Below are positions 26,613 to 34,703 of a stretch of DNA of 45,020 nucleotides, piece after piece. The stretch is from positions 9,552 to 54,571 of the forward strand of contig JAHFUZ010000030.1 of assembly GCA_023264815.1 (NCBI GenBank). Reading direction: 5' to 3'. Within the stretch, counting starts at the first letter, position 1, and each line of letters starts with the position of its first letter. A program made the position numbers and the translations under genes. Source of the stretch: Arthrobacter sp. Lineage in GTDB: Bacteria > Actinomycetota > Actinomycetes > Actinomycetales > Micrococcaceae. The notes under the pieces were generated by a model. It worked only from the letters and a program-made list of their open reading frames with translations. It did no database searches and was not told the DNA's origin.

Positions 26613-28310
26613 CTACGCCGTGTTCGGCACGGGCGGGTGCAAGGCCAGCCACACTGTTGACTCGGGTGCGAGGTAGTGCCCGTCCACCGGGCCACTGCCC
26701 ATGATCACTCGGGCACCGTCCGGGGCTTTGAAAGGGACGGGGTGGCCGGCGAAGTTGACCGCGCACATAAATTCGGGGCTTCGCGTAAAGACGAGCAGTT
26801 CCGGGGTGCTGGCCTCCCATTCAAACTCTCCGCTTCGCAACGCTGGAAGGCTGCGCCGGTGCCGCAGAGCCCGTTTGTACAAGCTGAGCATGCTGCCGGG
26901 GTCGTTTTCCTGGGCTTCCACGGACAGCCCGGCCCAGTCACGAGGCTGCTCAAGCCAGGCCTGGTCCGGGCCGAAGCCGAACGAGGGGCCGGCCTTCGTC
27001 CAGGGCAGCGGAACCCGGCACCCGTCCCGGCCCTTCACGGTTCCGCCGGAACGGTGCCAGACCGGGTCCTGCAAGGTCTCCCGCCGCAGCTCCGATACTT
27101 CCCGCAGGCCCAGCTCCTCGCCCTGGTAGAGATACGCCGATCCCGGGAGTGCCAGCATCATCAGCGTCGCGGCGGCGGCGCGGCGCTGTCCACGGTCCTC
27201 ATCGAGGACGGGTTGCTGGCCGTCGCTGAGAAGCCAGTCGTCGGCGGATACCTCCGCCGGCAGTGCCAGCCGGGAGGCGTGCCGGGGCACATCGTGGCTG
27301 GACAGGACCCAGGTGTTGCTGCCCGCGTGCCCGGCGATGGAGTGCTGTCCGGCCAGCGAGGCCTGGATGGTGTCCCGGTAGGAGTCCCTGGACCACGATG
27401 ACTTCAGCAGGGAGAAATCGAAGACCTGGCCCAGCTCATCGGGCCGGGCGTAGAGGAAGGTCCGTGCATTGGCCGGCGACCAGGTTTCGGCCACGGCCAT
27501 CCTGGGCGGATCGTATTCGTTGAACACTTCGCGCCAGGAACGGTAAACCTCGTGCACCCCGTCCCGGTCATACAGCGGGTCGGAGCCGTCCAGCGGGAGG
27601 TCGCGGTCGAGTCCGGGCTGGTCCCGCAGCGGTTCGCTGAGGTCCTTGACCAGGGAATGGGCCACATCCACCCGGAATCCGTCCACGCCGCGGTCTGCCC
27701 AGAACCTGAGGACTGACAGGAAGTAGCTGCGGACTTCGTCGTTTTGCCAGTTCAGGTCCGGCTGGCCCTTGTCGAACAGGTGGCAGTACCACTGCCCGTC
27801 CGCCACCTGTTCCCAGGCGCTGCCGCCGAAGTGGGATTGCCAGTCTGTGGGCGGCTGCCCGTCCTGTCCGGCCCGGCCGTCCCGGAAGATATAACGCTCG
27901 CGCTCGGCACTGCCGGGCTGGGCGGCCAGTGCCTCACGGAACCACGGATGGTCACTGGAGGTGTGGTTGGGCACAATGTCCACGATGACCTTGAGGCCGC
28001 GCCGGTGCGCGCCGCGGACCAGCGCGTCGAAGTCGTCCAGCGTGCCAAGCCGGGGGTCCACATCGCAGTAGTCCGAGACGTCATATCCGCCGTCAGCCAG
28101 GGGCGAGGGGTAGAACGGGGACATCCAGATGGCGTCGATGCCCAGGTCGCGGAGGTAGTCCAGCCGGGAGGTGACGCCGGGCAGGTCGCCCAGGCCGTCG
28201 CCATTTGCGTCGGCGAAGCTGCGCGGATAGATCTGGTAGACCACCGCGTCCTTCCACCAGTCAGGCGCGGTTTTGCCTGGGCTGTGGGGTTCAAGAATCA
28301 TCTCGGTCAT
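26613..28310 (-). CDS. GH13 alpha-glucosidase / oligosaccharide hydrolase
   Basis: 565-residue cytoplasmic GH13 enzyme of the alpha-glucosidase/oligo-1,6-glucosidase type. Conserved regions are DIVPNHTS (111-118), GFRVDVAHS with nucleophile D215, AVAETWSP with acid/base E275 and LSSHDVPRH with D340. The N-terminal WWKDAVVYQIYPRSFADANGDGLGD block is characteristic. The ATG at 28310 is chosen because the WWKDAVVYQIYP block follows directly; another ATG lies three codons later. A much longer open frame upstream only runs through the permease genes. It follows the permease gene by 14 bp. It should cleave imported alpha-glucosides such as isomaltulose, trehalulose, maltose or sucrose; loop residues do not decide among these. 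Confidence 0.9.
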   Translation of the reverse strand: MTEMILEPHSPGKTAPDWWKDAVVYQIYPRSFADANGDGLGDLPGVTSRLDYLRDLGIDAIWMSPFYPSPLADGGYDVSDYCDVDPRLGTLDDFDALVRGAHRRGLKVIVDIVPNHTSSDHPWFREALAAQPGSAERERYIFRDGRAGQDGQPPTDWQSHFGGSAWEQVADGQWYCHLFDKGQPDLNWQNDEVRSYFLSVLRFWADRGVDGFRVDVAHSLVKDLSEPLRDQPGLDRDLPLDGSDPLYDRDGVHEVYRSWREVFNEYDPPRMAVAETWSPANARTFLYARPDELGQVFDFSLLKSSWSRDSYRDTIQASLAGQHSIAGHAGSNTWVLSSHDVPRHASRLALPAEVSADDWLLSDGQQPVLDEDRGQRRAAAATLMMLALPGSAYLYQGEELGLREVSELRRETLQDPVWHRSGGTVKGRDGCRVPLPWTKAGPSFGFGPDQAWLEQPRDWAGLSVEAQENDPGSMLSLYKRALRHRRSLPALRSGEFEWEASTPELLVFTRSPEFMCAVNFAGHPVPFKAPDGARVIMGSGPVDGHYLAPESTVWLALHPPVPNTA

Positions 28311-28324
28311 TTCGGTAGTGGCCC

Positions 28325-29224
28325 TTATCCCTTGACTGCGCCCTGGAGCAGGGCGGCACTGAACTGCTTCTGGAGGAGCAGGAAGACGATGATGGTGGGG
28401 GCCATGAGCAGGAGCGCCCCGGCATTGAGCAGCACAATGTCGGTGCTGTATTTGGACTGGAACGCCTGCAGCGCGCCGGCCATGGTCCGCTTGTCCGGAT
28501 CGTTGATCAGGACCAGTGCCAGCAGGAACGTGTTCCAGGTGGAGAGGAACATCAGCAGTCCCAGGGAGGAGATGGCCGGTTTGGCCAGCGGAAGGTGGAT
28601 GTGCAGGAACGATTTCCAGGCGCTGGCGCCGTCGATGCTGGATGCTTCGCTCAGCTCCGCAGGTGTGGTGACGAAGTGGGCGTTCATCCAGAACACCGCG
28701 AAGGGCATGTTCAAACCGATCAGCGGGAGGATCAGGCCCAGCTGGCTGTCCAGCAGTCCCAGTTCCCGGACCTGCTGGTACAGCGGCACGATGGTGATCT
28801 CGTAGGGCAGGGTGAGGGTCAGCAGGAGCAGCAGGAAGAAGATCCTGCCCAGCGGGATCCGGAGCACCGCGATGGCGTAGGCGGCCATGGTGGAGATCAG
28901 CAGGGAGATGGGGACGACGCCGAGGACGATCAGGATGCTTGACTGCAGCAGCACGGTGATGTTGGCGACGTTCCACGCATCGATGAAGTTGTGCCATTGG
29001 GGGTCCGCGGGCCAGCTCAGGCCCTGGGGGATGCTGCCCTGCGGGGCCAGCGCGGCGGTGAGCATGCTGATCAGCGGCACGATGGAGAAGACCGCGGCCG
29101 CCACGATGAGCATGATGCCCGGGAGCCGGCCGCGCAGCTTGGATGCCGTTGCCCGGTTGGTCCGCGGAGCGGTGGCGGAGGGCCGGCTGGCCGTCCGCGC
29201 ACTGGGGCTGTTGAGTACGGTCAT
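28325..29224 (-). CDS. CUT1 sugar ABC transporter permease, MalG-like
   Basis: 299-residue permease with six helices and the cytoplasmic EAA loop visible as ELSEASSIDGASAWKSFLHIHLPLAKPA. An Arg-rich N-terminal tail of about 30 residues precedes the first helix. Its ATG overlaps the stop codon of the MalF-like permease gene (ATGA). Together they form the membrane channel of a CUT1 oligosaccharide transporter. No ATPase gene lies in the operon, so a shared MsiK-type ATPase elsewhere is expected, as is common in actinobacteria. Confidence 0.92.
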   Translation of the reverse strand: MTVLNSPSARTASRPSATAPRTNRATASKLRGRLPGIMLIVAAAVFSIVPLISMLTAALAPQGSIPQGLSWPADPQWHNFIDAWNVANITVLLQSSILIVLGVVPISLLISTMAAYAIAVLRIPLGRIFFLLLLLTLTLPYEITIVPLYQQVRELGLLDSQLGLILPLIGLNMPFAVFWMNAHFVTTPAELSEASSIDGASAWKSFLHIHLPLAKPAISSLGLLMFLSTWNTFLLALVLINDPDKRTMAGALQAFQSKYSTDIVLLNAGALLLMAPTIIVFLLLQKQFSAALLQGAVKG

Positions 29225-30165
29225 GATTCACGCTCCTGGAAGAGCCGCTGCAGCGGCACGATGATCGCGACGATGAGGACGGCGAGGACGACGGCGAGGG
29301 CGCAGGCCGCGCCGAGCCGGGCGTCATTGAAGGCCAGGAGGTAGACCTGCACGCCCGGAACCATGGTGGTTCCGCCGGGGCCGCCCTGCGTGGCGAGGTA
29401 GACGACGTCGAAACTGGCGAGTGCGCTGATGATGGTGACCGTGACGCAGACACCGAGCTCTCGGCGCAGTCCCGGGACCGTGACGTTCAGGAATTGCTGG
29501 ACGGCGTTCGCTCCGTCGAGGCGGGCGGCCTCGTACAGGGCGGTGTCGATCTTCCCGATTCCGGAGATCAGCAGCAGCGTGCACAGGCCCGTGGAGAGCC
29601 AGGTGCCAATGAAGCCGACGGCGCTGAGCGCGTAGTCGAAGTCGCCCAGCCAGGCACGGGTCAGGCTGTCGAGTCCGACGGCCCGCAGTACCTGGTTGAT
29701 AACACCGTTGTTGGAGTACATCCAGGACCACGCCACCGCTGCTGCGGCGCCCGGAATGATCTGGGGCAGGAACAGCAGGGTCCTGGCGAGGGCGCCCGTA
29801 AAGCGCCCTTCCATGGTGCGCATGGTTGCCGCGGCCACAAGCCCGAACAGGACGGGGATGACCGTGAAGAACAGGATCAGGTAAAACGCGTTAATCAGCG
29901 GCCGCAACAGTTCCGGCTGGGTGAAAACGTCAATGTAGTTCTGAAGCCCGACGAACGTCGAGGCGCCGATGCCGTTCCACTCGTAGAAGGAGTACTGGAC
30001 GGACTGCAGGATGGCGCGGAGGTTGAAGAATCCGTAGAACGCCAGGGCCGGGAGGGCGAAAAGCCATCCTGCCCAGCGGCGAAACCGGAAGGTGCGCCTG
30101 CCGGGACGGCGCTGGACCCGAACGGTCCGGGCCGCCTGGTCTTTGGTGCCGATGTGGGTGCTCAT
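29221..30165 (-). CDS. CUT1 sugar ABC transporter permease, MalF-like
   Basis: 314-residue permease. A basic N-terminal tail (RRPGRRTFRFRRW) precedes about six helices, and the EAA loop is seen as ALYEAARLDGANAVQQFLNVTVPGL. It lies 6 bp behind the binding-protein gene and overlaps the MalG-like gene by 4 nt. The order binding protein, MalF-like, MalG-like, hydrolases is standard for actinobacterial alpha-glucoside operons. Confidence 0.92.
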   Translation of the reverse strand: MSTHIGTKDQAARTVRVQRRPGRRTFRFRRWAGWLFALPALAFYGFFNLRAILQSVQYSFYEWNGIGASTFVGLQNYIDVFTQPELLRPLINAFYLILFFTVIPVLFGLVAAATMRTMEGRFTGALARTLLFLPQIIPGAAAAVAWSWMYSNNGVINQVLRAVGLDSLTRAWLGDFDYALSAVGFIGTWLSTGLCTLLLISGIGKIDTALYEAARLDGANAVQQFLNVTVPGLRRELGVCVTVTIISALASFDVVYLATQGGPGGTTMVPGVQVYLLAFNDARLGAACALAVVLAVLIVAIIVPLQRLFQERES

Positions 30166-30171
30166 GGCAGG

Positions 30172-31542
30172 CTACTTGTCCCGCGAGGCAGCGTAGGTGG
30201 CCTGAAGTGCGCTGACCATGGCGTTGGCATCCGTCCGGCCAGCCAGCAGCGACTGCAGCTGCTCGGTCATCTTGGTGTTGACCTCCGGGGTGGCGTTGTT
30301 CAGCCAGTTGTCGAACCCGTTGTCCGCGGCGATGGTGGCATACCCGGCCTGGATTTGCTCTCCGATGTTCTGATCGAGCGTGACCCCGGCGCCGGCCGCG
30401 GTGTTCAGGGCCGAGGGGTAGCCTGCATCGGATGCCACCGCAGCAGCTTCAGGCGTGGACAGGAAGTCCAGGAAGAGGGCGGCTGCCTCCTTGCTCTTTG
30501 ACCGCGACGCGATGGACATGGCCAGCTGGTTGTTGGTCATGCTGACCTGCCCGCTGCCGGCGTCCTTGGCCGGGAAGGGGAAGATGCCGTACTTGCCGTC
30601 GAATGATTTGGGCAGGGACTGCGTGACCCAGGTTCCGGAGACAAGGAACAGGCCCTGGCCCGACGCGAACTGGCCGTAGGACGCGTCCTGGTTGATGGCG
30701 TTGGCATCGGCGTTGAAGTAGCCTGCGTCCGCCCACTTCTCCAGCACGGCGGCGGCTTCTTTGGCTTCGGGCGTGTCCAACGTGGCACCCGGGGTACGCC
30801 ACACGACGTTGAGGAGGTCCTGCGGTCCCATGTAGGTTCCCAGGAGCAGGTTGAACAGGTGCCCGGTCAGGCCGTCAGCGTTGGAGGCCACGATGGGGGT
30901 GATGCCGGCATCCTTCGCCGACTTCAGGGCCGCCTCAAATTCCTGCACCGTGGTGGGGATCTTCTCGAGCCCCACGCGCTTGGCCAGTTCACGGTTGTAG
31001 AACACCCCCACCAGCGGACCTGATGCCCCGCCGCCCTGGAACAGGGAACCCGAGCCAATGCCCCCGCCGGACACCCGGCCTGCGGCCAGGACGGAGGACG
31101 GAATCTCCTTCTCCCAGCCGAACGCGGCGGCGCACTTGTCCAGATTGGTGACCAGGCCGTCCTTGACGGCTCCGATGAGGTCGTTCGGGATGGCGAGGTC
31201 AGGGGGATTGTCCGAGGCGAGCAGGCGGGGGAGCACCGTGTTGTAGTTGTTGTCCGCCTCAGTCTGGAGCTTCACGGTGATTTTGGGGTACTTCTTCATA
31301 AACGCATCGGAAAGGGACTGGGCGTATTCCGCCGTTCCCGCGGCGGTGAACAGCTTCAGGCTGGCATCAGCGTCCGAGGCGGCCTGGGTGTCGCAGGTGA
31401 ATTCCTTGGCTGCCACTTCCGACGGGGCGGCACCGGGTCCGCTGCACGCACTCAAAGCGAAAGTTCCCACGAGGGCCAGCGCCAGGAAACGTCCGGCAGT
31501 GTGGCGCCACGGGGTGTGTGCGGTGGGGAGAGATTTCAGCAT
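30172..31542 (-). CDS. CUT1 sugar-binding lipoprotein
   Basis: 456-residue family-1 extracellular solute-binding protein. The lipoprotein signal peptide ends in the lipobox LSAC with C33. The body shows typical motifs such as LKLFTAAGTAEYAQSLSDAF, TEADNNYNTVLPRLLASDN and ASGQGLFLVSGTWV. Two adjacent ATGs exist; 31542 is chosen because AGGAG is only 2 nt from the first ATG and 5 nt from the second. It is the first gene of the operon. A GGAAGCGCTTCC operator lies 99 bp upstream, so the divergent LacI protein should repress it in the absence of substrate. Confidence 0.92.
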   Translation of the reverse strand: MLKSLPTAHTPWRHTAGRFLALALVGTFALSACSGPGAAPSEVAAKEFTCDTQAASDADASLKLFTAAGTAEYAQSLSDAFMKKYPKITVKLQTEADNNYNTVLPRLLASDNPPDLAIPNDLIGAVKDGLVTNLDKCAAAFGWEKEIPSSVLAAGRVSGGGIGSGSLFQGGGASGPLVGVFYNRELAKRVGLEKIPTTVQEFEAALKSAKDAGITPIVASNADGLTGHLFNLLLGTYMGPQDLLNVVWRTPGATLDTPEAKEAAAVLEKWADAGYFNADANAINQDASYGQFASGQGLFLVSGTWVTQSLPKSFDGKYGIFPFPAKDAGSGQVSMTNNQLAMSIASRSKSKEAAALFLDFLSTPEAAAVASDAGYPSALNTAAGAGVTLDQNIGEQIQAGYATIAADNGFDNWLNNATPEVNTKMTEQLQSLLAGRTDANAMVSALQATYAASRDK

Positions 31543-31640
31543 CATTGCTCCTGTTGGGCGGTATGAGGATTTCGGATGGCTCCTGCTGATCCGCATGAGC
31601 TGGGGTCAGGCCAGGCCGTGCCCGGTAAAAGCCGGTCGAC

Positions 31641-31654
31641 CGGAAGCGCTTCCG
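31641..31654. promoter_or_regulatory. LacI operator upstream of the alpha-glucoside operon
   Basis: CGGAAGCGCTTCCG, a perfect 14-bp palindrome with the central CG of LacI-family operators, on the binding-protein side of the divergent region. It is followed by TAAA, as is the second copy. Confidence 0.75.
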
Positions 31655-31762
31655 TAAACCATGATGGCAGAGCTTATGGTGTGACGCAAGCAACAGTTTC
31701 CAGCCCTCGTAACACGGGCAGTATCTGGCGAGGCGAGGCGGGTCGGCGAGGGAAATTCTTGA

Positions 31763-31776
31763 TGGAAGCCCTTCCG
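31763..31776. promoter_or_regulatory. LacI operator upstream of its own gene
   Basis: TGGAAGCCCTTCCG, a near copy of the palindrome at 31641 with one central base changed. It ends 17 bp before the LacI start codon and adjoins TAAAGT (31777-31782), a possible -10 box, so it should mediate autorepression. Confidence 0.65.
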
Positions 31777-31793
31777 TAAAGTACCTTGTAGGC

Positions 31794-32831
31794 ATGGATG
31801 CCACTCGACCGCAGATGACCCTTGCTGACATTGCCCGGCTGGCGGGAGTGGGATCTGCAACAGCCTCCCGGGCGCTCAATAACGACAAGGGAGTTTCTGC
31901 CCAGACCCGTCAACGTGTCCTGAATGTGGCTGCCCAGTACTCCTACGTGGTGTCCCCGGAAGCTGTCCGCCTGGCCAAGGGCAAACTGGGCAGGGTGGCT
32001 GTGGTGGCGCCGCACCTGTCCCGCTGGTTCTTCGGCGAAATGGTTGAGGGCATCGAAACGGTGTTCAGGGAGGCTGGAATCGATGTCCTGCTGTACTTCG
32101 TGGGCAGCCTCGATGACCGGAGGGCATTTTTCGAGCAGCTGCCGGCCCGCCGGAAAGTGGACGCGGTGATCGTGGTGGGCTTCCCGGTGGAGGCGGCCGA
32201 GCGGGAGCGCCTTGAGCTCCTCAACGTGAACATCGTGGCGGCGGGCGGCCAGCACGAGGTGTACCCGAACGTGTGCATCGATGACTACCGGGCCGGCCGG
32301 CAGGCCATGGACCACCTGCTTTTCCTTGGCCATCGGCGCATCGGGATGATTGAGGCAGTTGACCTGGACCAGCCCACTGAACCGTCGGGACGGTCATCGG
32401 CCTACCGGGAGGCGCTGCGCGAAGCCAAAATTCCGCTTGATCCTGAACTTGTTGTTTCCGCGCCCTGGGGCGGTGAGGAGGGGGCGCTGGCGATGGATGC
32501 CCTGCTCAGCCTGAAGACCCCGCCCACGGCGGTGTACGCACATTCCGACGAAGTGGCCGTGGGTGCCATGCGGAGCATCCGGCGGGCAGGGCTTCGGATT
32601 CCGGAGGATATCTCGATCGTGGGTATCGATGACCACCCCGTCGCTTCCCTCGTGGACCTCACCACCATCAGGCAGCCTGTGCGCAGCCAGGGCGAGCTCG
32701 CGGCACAGATGGTGCTCACGCTCCTGGAGGGAAAGACCCTTCCCGACCGGGAAATTACGGTTGCCACGCAACTGATGGTTCGTTCCACCACGGCACCACC
32801 CCGCCGGAACCCGGCCCTCATCTCGTCGTAA
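31794..32831 (+). CDS. LacI-family repressor of the alpha-glucoside operon
   Basis: 345-residue LacI/GalR regulator. HTH motif: MTLADIARLAGVGSATASRALNNDKGVSAQTRQRV; effector domain from about residue 65 (GRVAVVAPHLSRWFFGEMVEGIE). It is divergent from the ABC/GH13 operon and flanked by two GGAAG-N4-CTTCC-like operators. No Shine-Dalgarno sequence precedes the ATG at 31794, and a TAAAGT box lies 12-17 nt upstream, so the message may be nearly leaderless; an ATG at 31815 is the alternative start. The inducer is presumably the imported alpha-glucoside or a breakdown product. Confidence 0.92.
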   Translation: MDATRPQMTLADIARLAGVGSATASRALNNDKGVSAQTRQRVLNVAAQYSYVVSPEAVRLAKGKLGRVAVVAPHLSRWFFGEMVEGIETVFREAGIDVLLYFVGSLDDRRAFFEQLPARRKVDAVIVVGFPVEAAERERLELLNVNIVAAGGQHEVYPNVCIDDYRAGRQAMDHLLFLGHRRIGMIEAVDLDQPTEPSGRSSAYREALREAKIPLDPELVVSAPWGGEEGALAMDALLSLKTPPTAVYAHSDEVAVGAMRSIRRAGLRIPEDISIVGIDDHPVASLVDLTTIRQPVRSQGELAAQMVLTLLEGKTLPDREITVATQLMVRSTTAPPRRNPALISS

Positions 32832-32898
32832 CCACCTGCCGGGGCGTCCACGCAAATTTCCCATTGTGGTGCCGCTCCGTCAGGGCCACCATGATCGT

Positions 32899-33636
32899 AT
32901 GAACGCTGAGACACCGAAGGCGCCGGAACTGAATCTTCCCCAGGCCTTCCTCCTTCTGGCAACGAATGATGTCACCGGCAAGCCTGAGGTGCCGGTGTAC
33001 GCACTCAGGACCACCGTGGCCGGGGCAATCCTGGCCGAACTGGACCTGCTCGGAGCGATTGAACTGCAGGGCAGGCGCGTCCGGGCAACCGGTACCGTCC
33101 CGGTAACGGACTTCGAGCGCGAGCTGGAAACCATCCGGGGCAAATCCCGGCCCCACAGTCCCAAGGGGTGGGTGGGCATGCTGGAGGGCCGCGCCGAAGT
33201 GCAGCGCGTCTACGAGGGCATGGCGTCCAGGGGCATCGTGGAACACGTCGGCGAAAAACACCTGGCCAGGTTCCGGCCCGTGCGGTACCCGGAGAAGGAC
33301 CACGCCCCGGAAGCGGCACTCCTGGCCAAGATCCAGGCTGCCTTGAGCGAACCGGCCGAGCTTGAGGTGCCGGACACGACGGTTCCGATCGACGCGTCCG
33401 TAGCGGGGGCACCGCATGACGCCACCCCTGGTGCCAAGCCGGCTGCCAAGGGCCCCGATGCCAGGACCATTGTGCTGATTGCCCTGCTGCAGGCGGCCGG
33501 ACTGCTCGGCAAGCTCTTCCCGCACGCAGACCTGACAGTGGCAGATGAGCTGGTGAAGGACTACTGGCCCACCCGCGCGGTGGAGGACGAACTTCGGCTG
33601 ATCAGGCTGGCGGAGCAGGAAGCCGCCACCCTCTGA
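32899..33636 (+). CDS. GPP34/GOLPH3-like protein
   Basis: 245-residue protein resembling the GPP34 (GOLPH3/Vps74) family: LNLPQAFLLLATNDVTGKP at the start, AGAILAELDLLGAIELQGRRV in the first third, and the C-terminal helix block DARTIVLIALLQAAGLLGKLF. Eukaryotic relatives bind phosphatidylinositol 4-phosphate at Golgi membranes. Bacterial members are common in actinobacteria and their role is unsettled, probably peripheral membrane binding. A Pro/Ala-rich linker (about 165-185) interrupts the domain. The start at 32899 lacks a strong ribosome binding site. It is followed by a GC-rich hairpin and seems monocistronic. Confidence 0.82.
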   Translation: MNAETPKAPELNLPQAFLLLATNDVTGKPEVPVYALRTTVAGAILAELDLLGAIELQGRRVRATGTVPVTDFERELETIRGKSRPHSPKGWVGMLEGRAEVQRVYEGMASRGIVEHVGEKHLARFRPVRYPEKDHAPEAALLAKIQAALSEPAELEVPDTTVPIDASVAGAPHDATPGAKPAAKGPDARTIVLIALLQAAGLLGKLFPHADLTVADELVKDYWPTRAVEDELRLIRLAEQEAATL

Positions 33637-33656
33637 GGTGACCCGACGGCACAGCA

Positions 33657-33692
33657 AACGGACGACGGCGGGAGGTCCCGCCGTCGTCCGTT
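33657..33692. terminator. GC-rich hairpin between convergent genes
   Basis: AACGGACGACGGCGGGA pairs with TCCCGCCGTCGTCCGTT over 17 bp around a minimal loop. It lies between the GPP34 gene and the convergent flavodoxin gene and belongs to the hairpin family seen at 17188, 20773 and 34671. Confidence 0.78.
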
Positions 33693-33722
33693 CACCAGTG
33701 GCGTGTCCCCGGGTGGGCCCGC

Positions 33723-34250
33723 TTACGCCACCTTCGCCAGGAAGTCCTCCGCGAACCGTTTCACGCCGTCCCACTCGGTGTAGACATAGTCCCGCGACGT
33801 GTCCAGGTCCGGGCTGCCCTTGTCACTGGCGATTTTCTTCATCACAAGGCGCTTGATGAAGCCGTACTGCGTGTAGAGCAGCGCGCCGCTGAAGAGGCCC
33901 ACCTGCGCCGGCCGCCAGCCCGTCTCGTCCTCGAACTTCTCCACGTAGCCTTCGGCGTTCTCGGCGTCTCCGTGCGCTGACAGGCTGACGGAGAAGAGCG
34001 CGGACGGCAGTCGGTCCAGCACGGCCCGGTTCTTCTTCACGAAATCCCGCACGTAGTCCTCGTGCTTGCCGATGTGCACGGACGCCCCCACGATCACGGC
34101 GTCGTACCCGTCCGGAATGGTGCCGCCGGCATGCTTGACGTCCACGGCCAGGGCCTCATACCCGTGCGCCCGGACCACGTCTGCAACGAACTCGGCGATC
34201 TTGGCCGTCTGCCCCTCGGTGGTCCCGTAGGGGATGTAGATGCTGGTCAT
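33723..34250 (-). CDS. Flavodoxin-domain protein (HemG/protoporphyrinogen-oxidase-like)
   Basis: 175-residue single-domain flavoprotein. The FMN phosphate-binding loop YGTTEGQTAKIA sits at residues 8-19 and VIVGASVHIGKHEDYVRDFV matches the second FMN loop. Length and pattern fit the flavodoxin-like, menaquinone-dependent protoporphyrinogen oxidase (HemG-type) group, but many actinobacterial members are unassigned electron carriers. The ATG at 34250 follows GGAGG. It is divergent from a small membrane-protein gene, and no haem genes are nearby, so the HemG reaction is not supported by context. Confidence 0.82.
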   Translation of the reverse strand: MTSIYIPYGTTEGQTAKIAEFVADVVRAHGYEALAVDVKHAGGTIPDGYDAVIVGASVHIGKHEDYVRDFVKKNRAVLDRLPSALFSVSLSAHGDAENAEGYVEKFEDETGWRPAQVGLFSGALLYTQYGFIKRLVMKKIASDKGSPDLDTSRDYVYTEWDGVKRFAEDFLAKVA

Positions 34251-34343
34251 GATGGGCCTCCTCAGGCTCCTGCCCGGTCCTATTCCCCAGTCGGGCAACG
34301 CACCCGGACGCGGCCGTAGGGCCGAACGGCCTGAAAGCGCCGC

Positions 34344-34349
34344 TAGACT
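34344..34349 (+). promoter_or_regulatory. -10 box for a likely leaderless transcript
   Basis: TAGACT lies 7 nt before the ATG at 34357. This TANNNT-to-start spacing is the usual layout of leaderless actinobacterial genes, and no ribosome binding site is present. Confidence 0.5.
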
Positions 34350-34356
34350 CGCCTGC

Positions 34357-34656
34357 ATGGGGGAAAACAACACATCCGGGGAACACCGGACACCGAAGCC
34401 TGGCCTGTTCCTGGCCGTGATCGTGCCCGCAGTGGGCCTCGCCGTGCTGCTGGCGGGGTGCCTCGTCGCGTGGGCGAACGCGAATGCCAGCGCCTGGTTC
34501 GCCTACGCGCCGCTGAGCAACCAGGTGTTCACCGGCAACGGCATGGCCTTCGTCAGCCTGGGAACGCAGATCGGCCTGGCCGGGGCAGTAATGGGCCTGC
34601 TCATCCTGGCGTTTTGGGCTGGCCACAGAATTGGCCGGAGGTCCGGTTCGGAGTAA
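34357..34656 (+). CDS. Small two-helix membrane protein
   Basis: 99-residue protein with two clear membrane segments, about residues 17-40 (FLAVIVPAVGLAVLLAGCLVAWA) and 64-88 (VSLGTQIGLAGAVMGLLILAFW), and a basic C-terminus (HRIGRRSGSE). The aromatic-rich loop WFAYAPLSN between them probably faces outward. The ATG at 34357 is preferred because a TANNNT box sits at leaderless spacing upstream. No family is recognised with confidence. Confidence 0.65.
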   Translation: MGENNTSGEHRTPKPGLFLAVIVPAVGLAVLLAGCLVAWANANASAWFAYAPLSNQVFTGNGMAFVSLGTQIGLAGAVMGLLILAFWAGHRIGRRSGSE

Positions 34657-34670
34657 CGCCACAGGGGAAC

Positions 34671-34698
34671 GCACGACAGCGGGACCGCCGTCGTCCGC
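34671..34698. terminator. Imperfect GC-rich hairpin between convergent genes
   Basis: GCACGACAGCGG-GA-CCGCCGTCGTCCGC: a degenerate member of the GCGGACGACGGCGG hairpin family, followed by TTTTCC on the plus strand. It separates the small membrane-protein gene from the convergent dehydrogenase gene. Confidence 0.6.
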
Positions 34699-34703
34699 TT
34701 TTC

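Noticed and set aside
28311..29453. N-terminal extension making a 946-residue protein with the GH13 glucosidase
   Set aside because: The extension is an off-frame reading of the MalG-like permease gene. GH13 homology starts right after the ATG at 28310.
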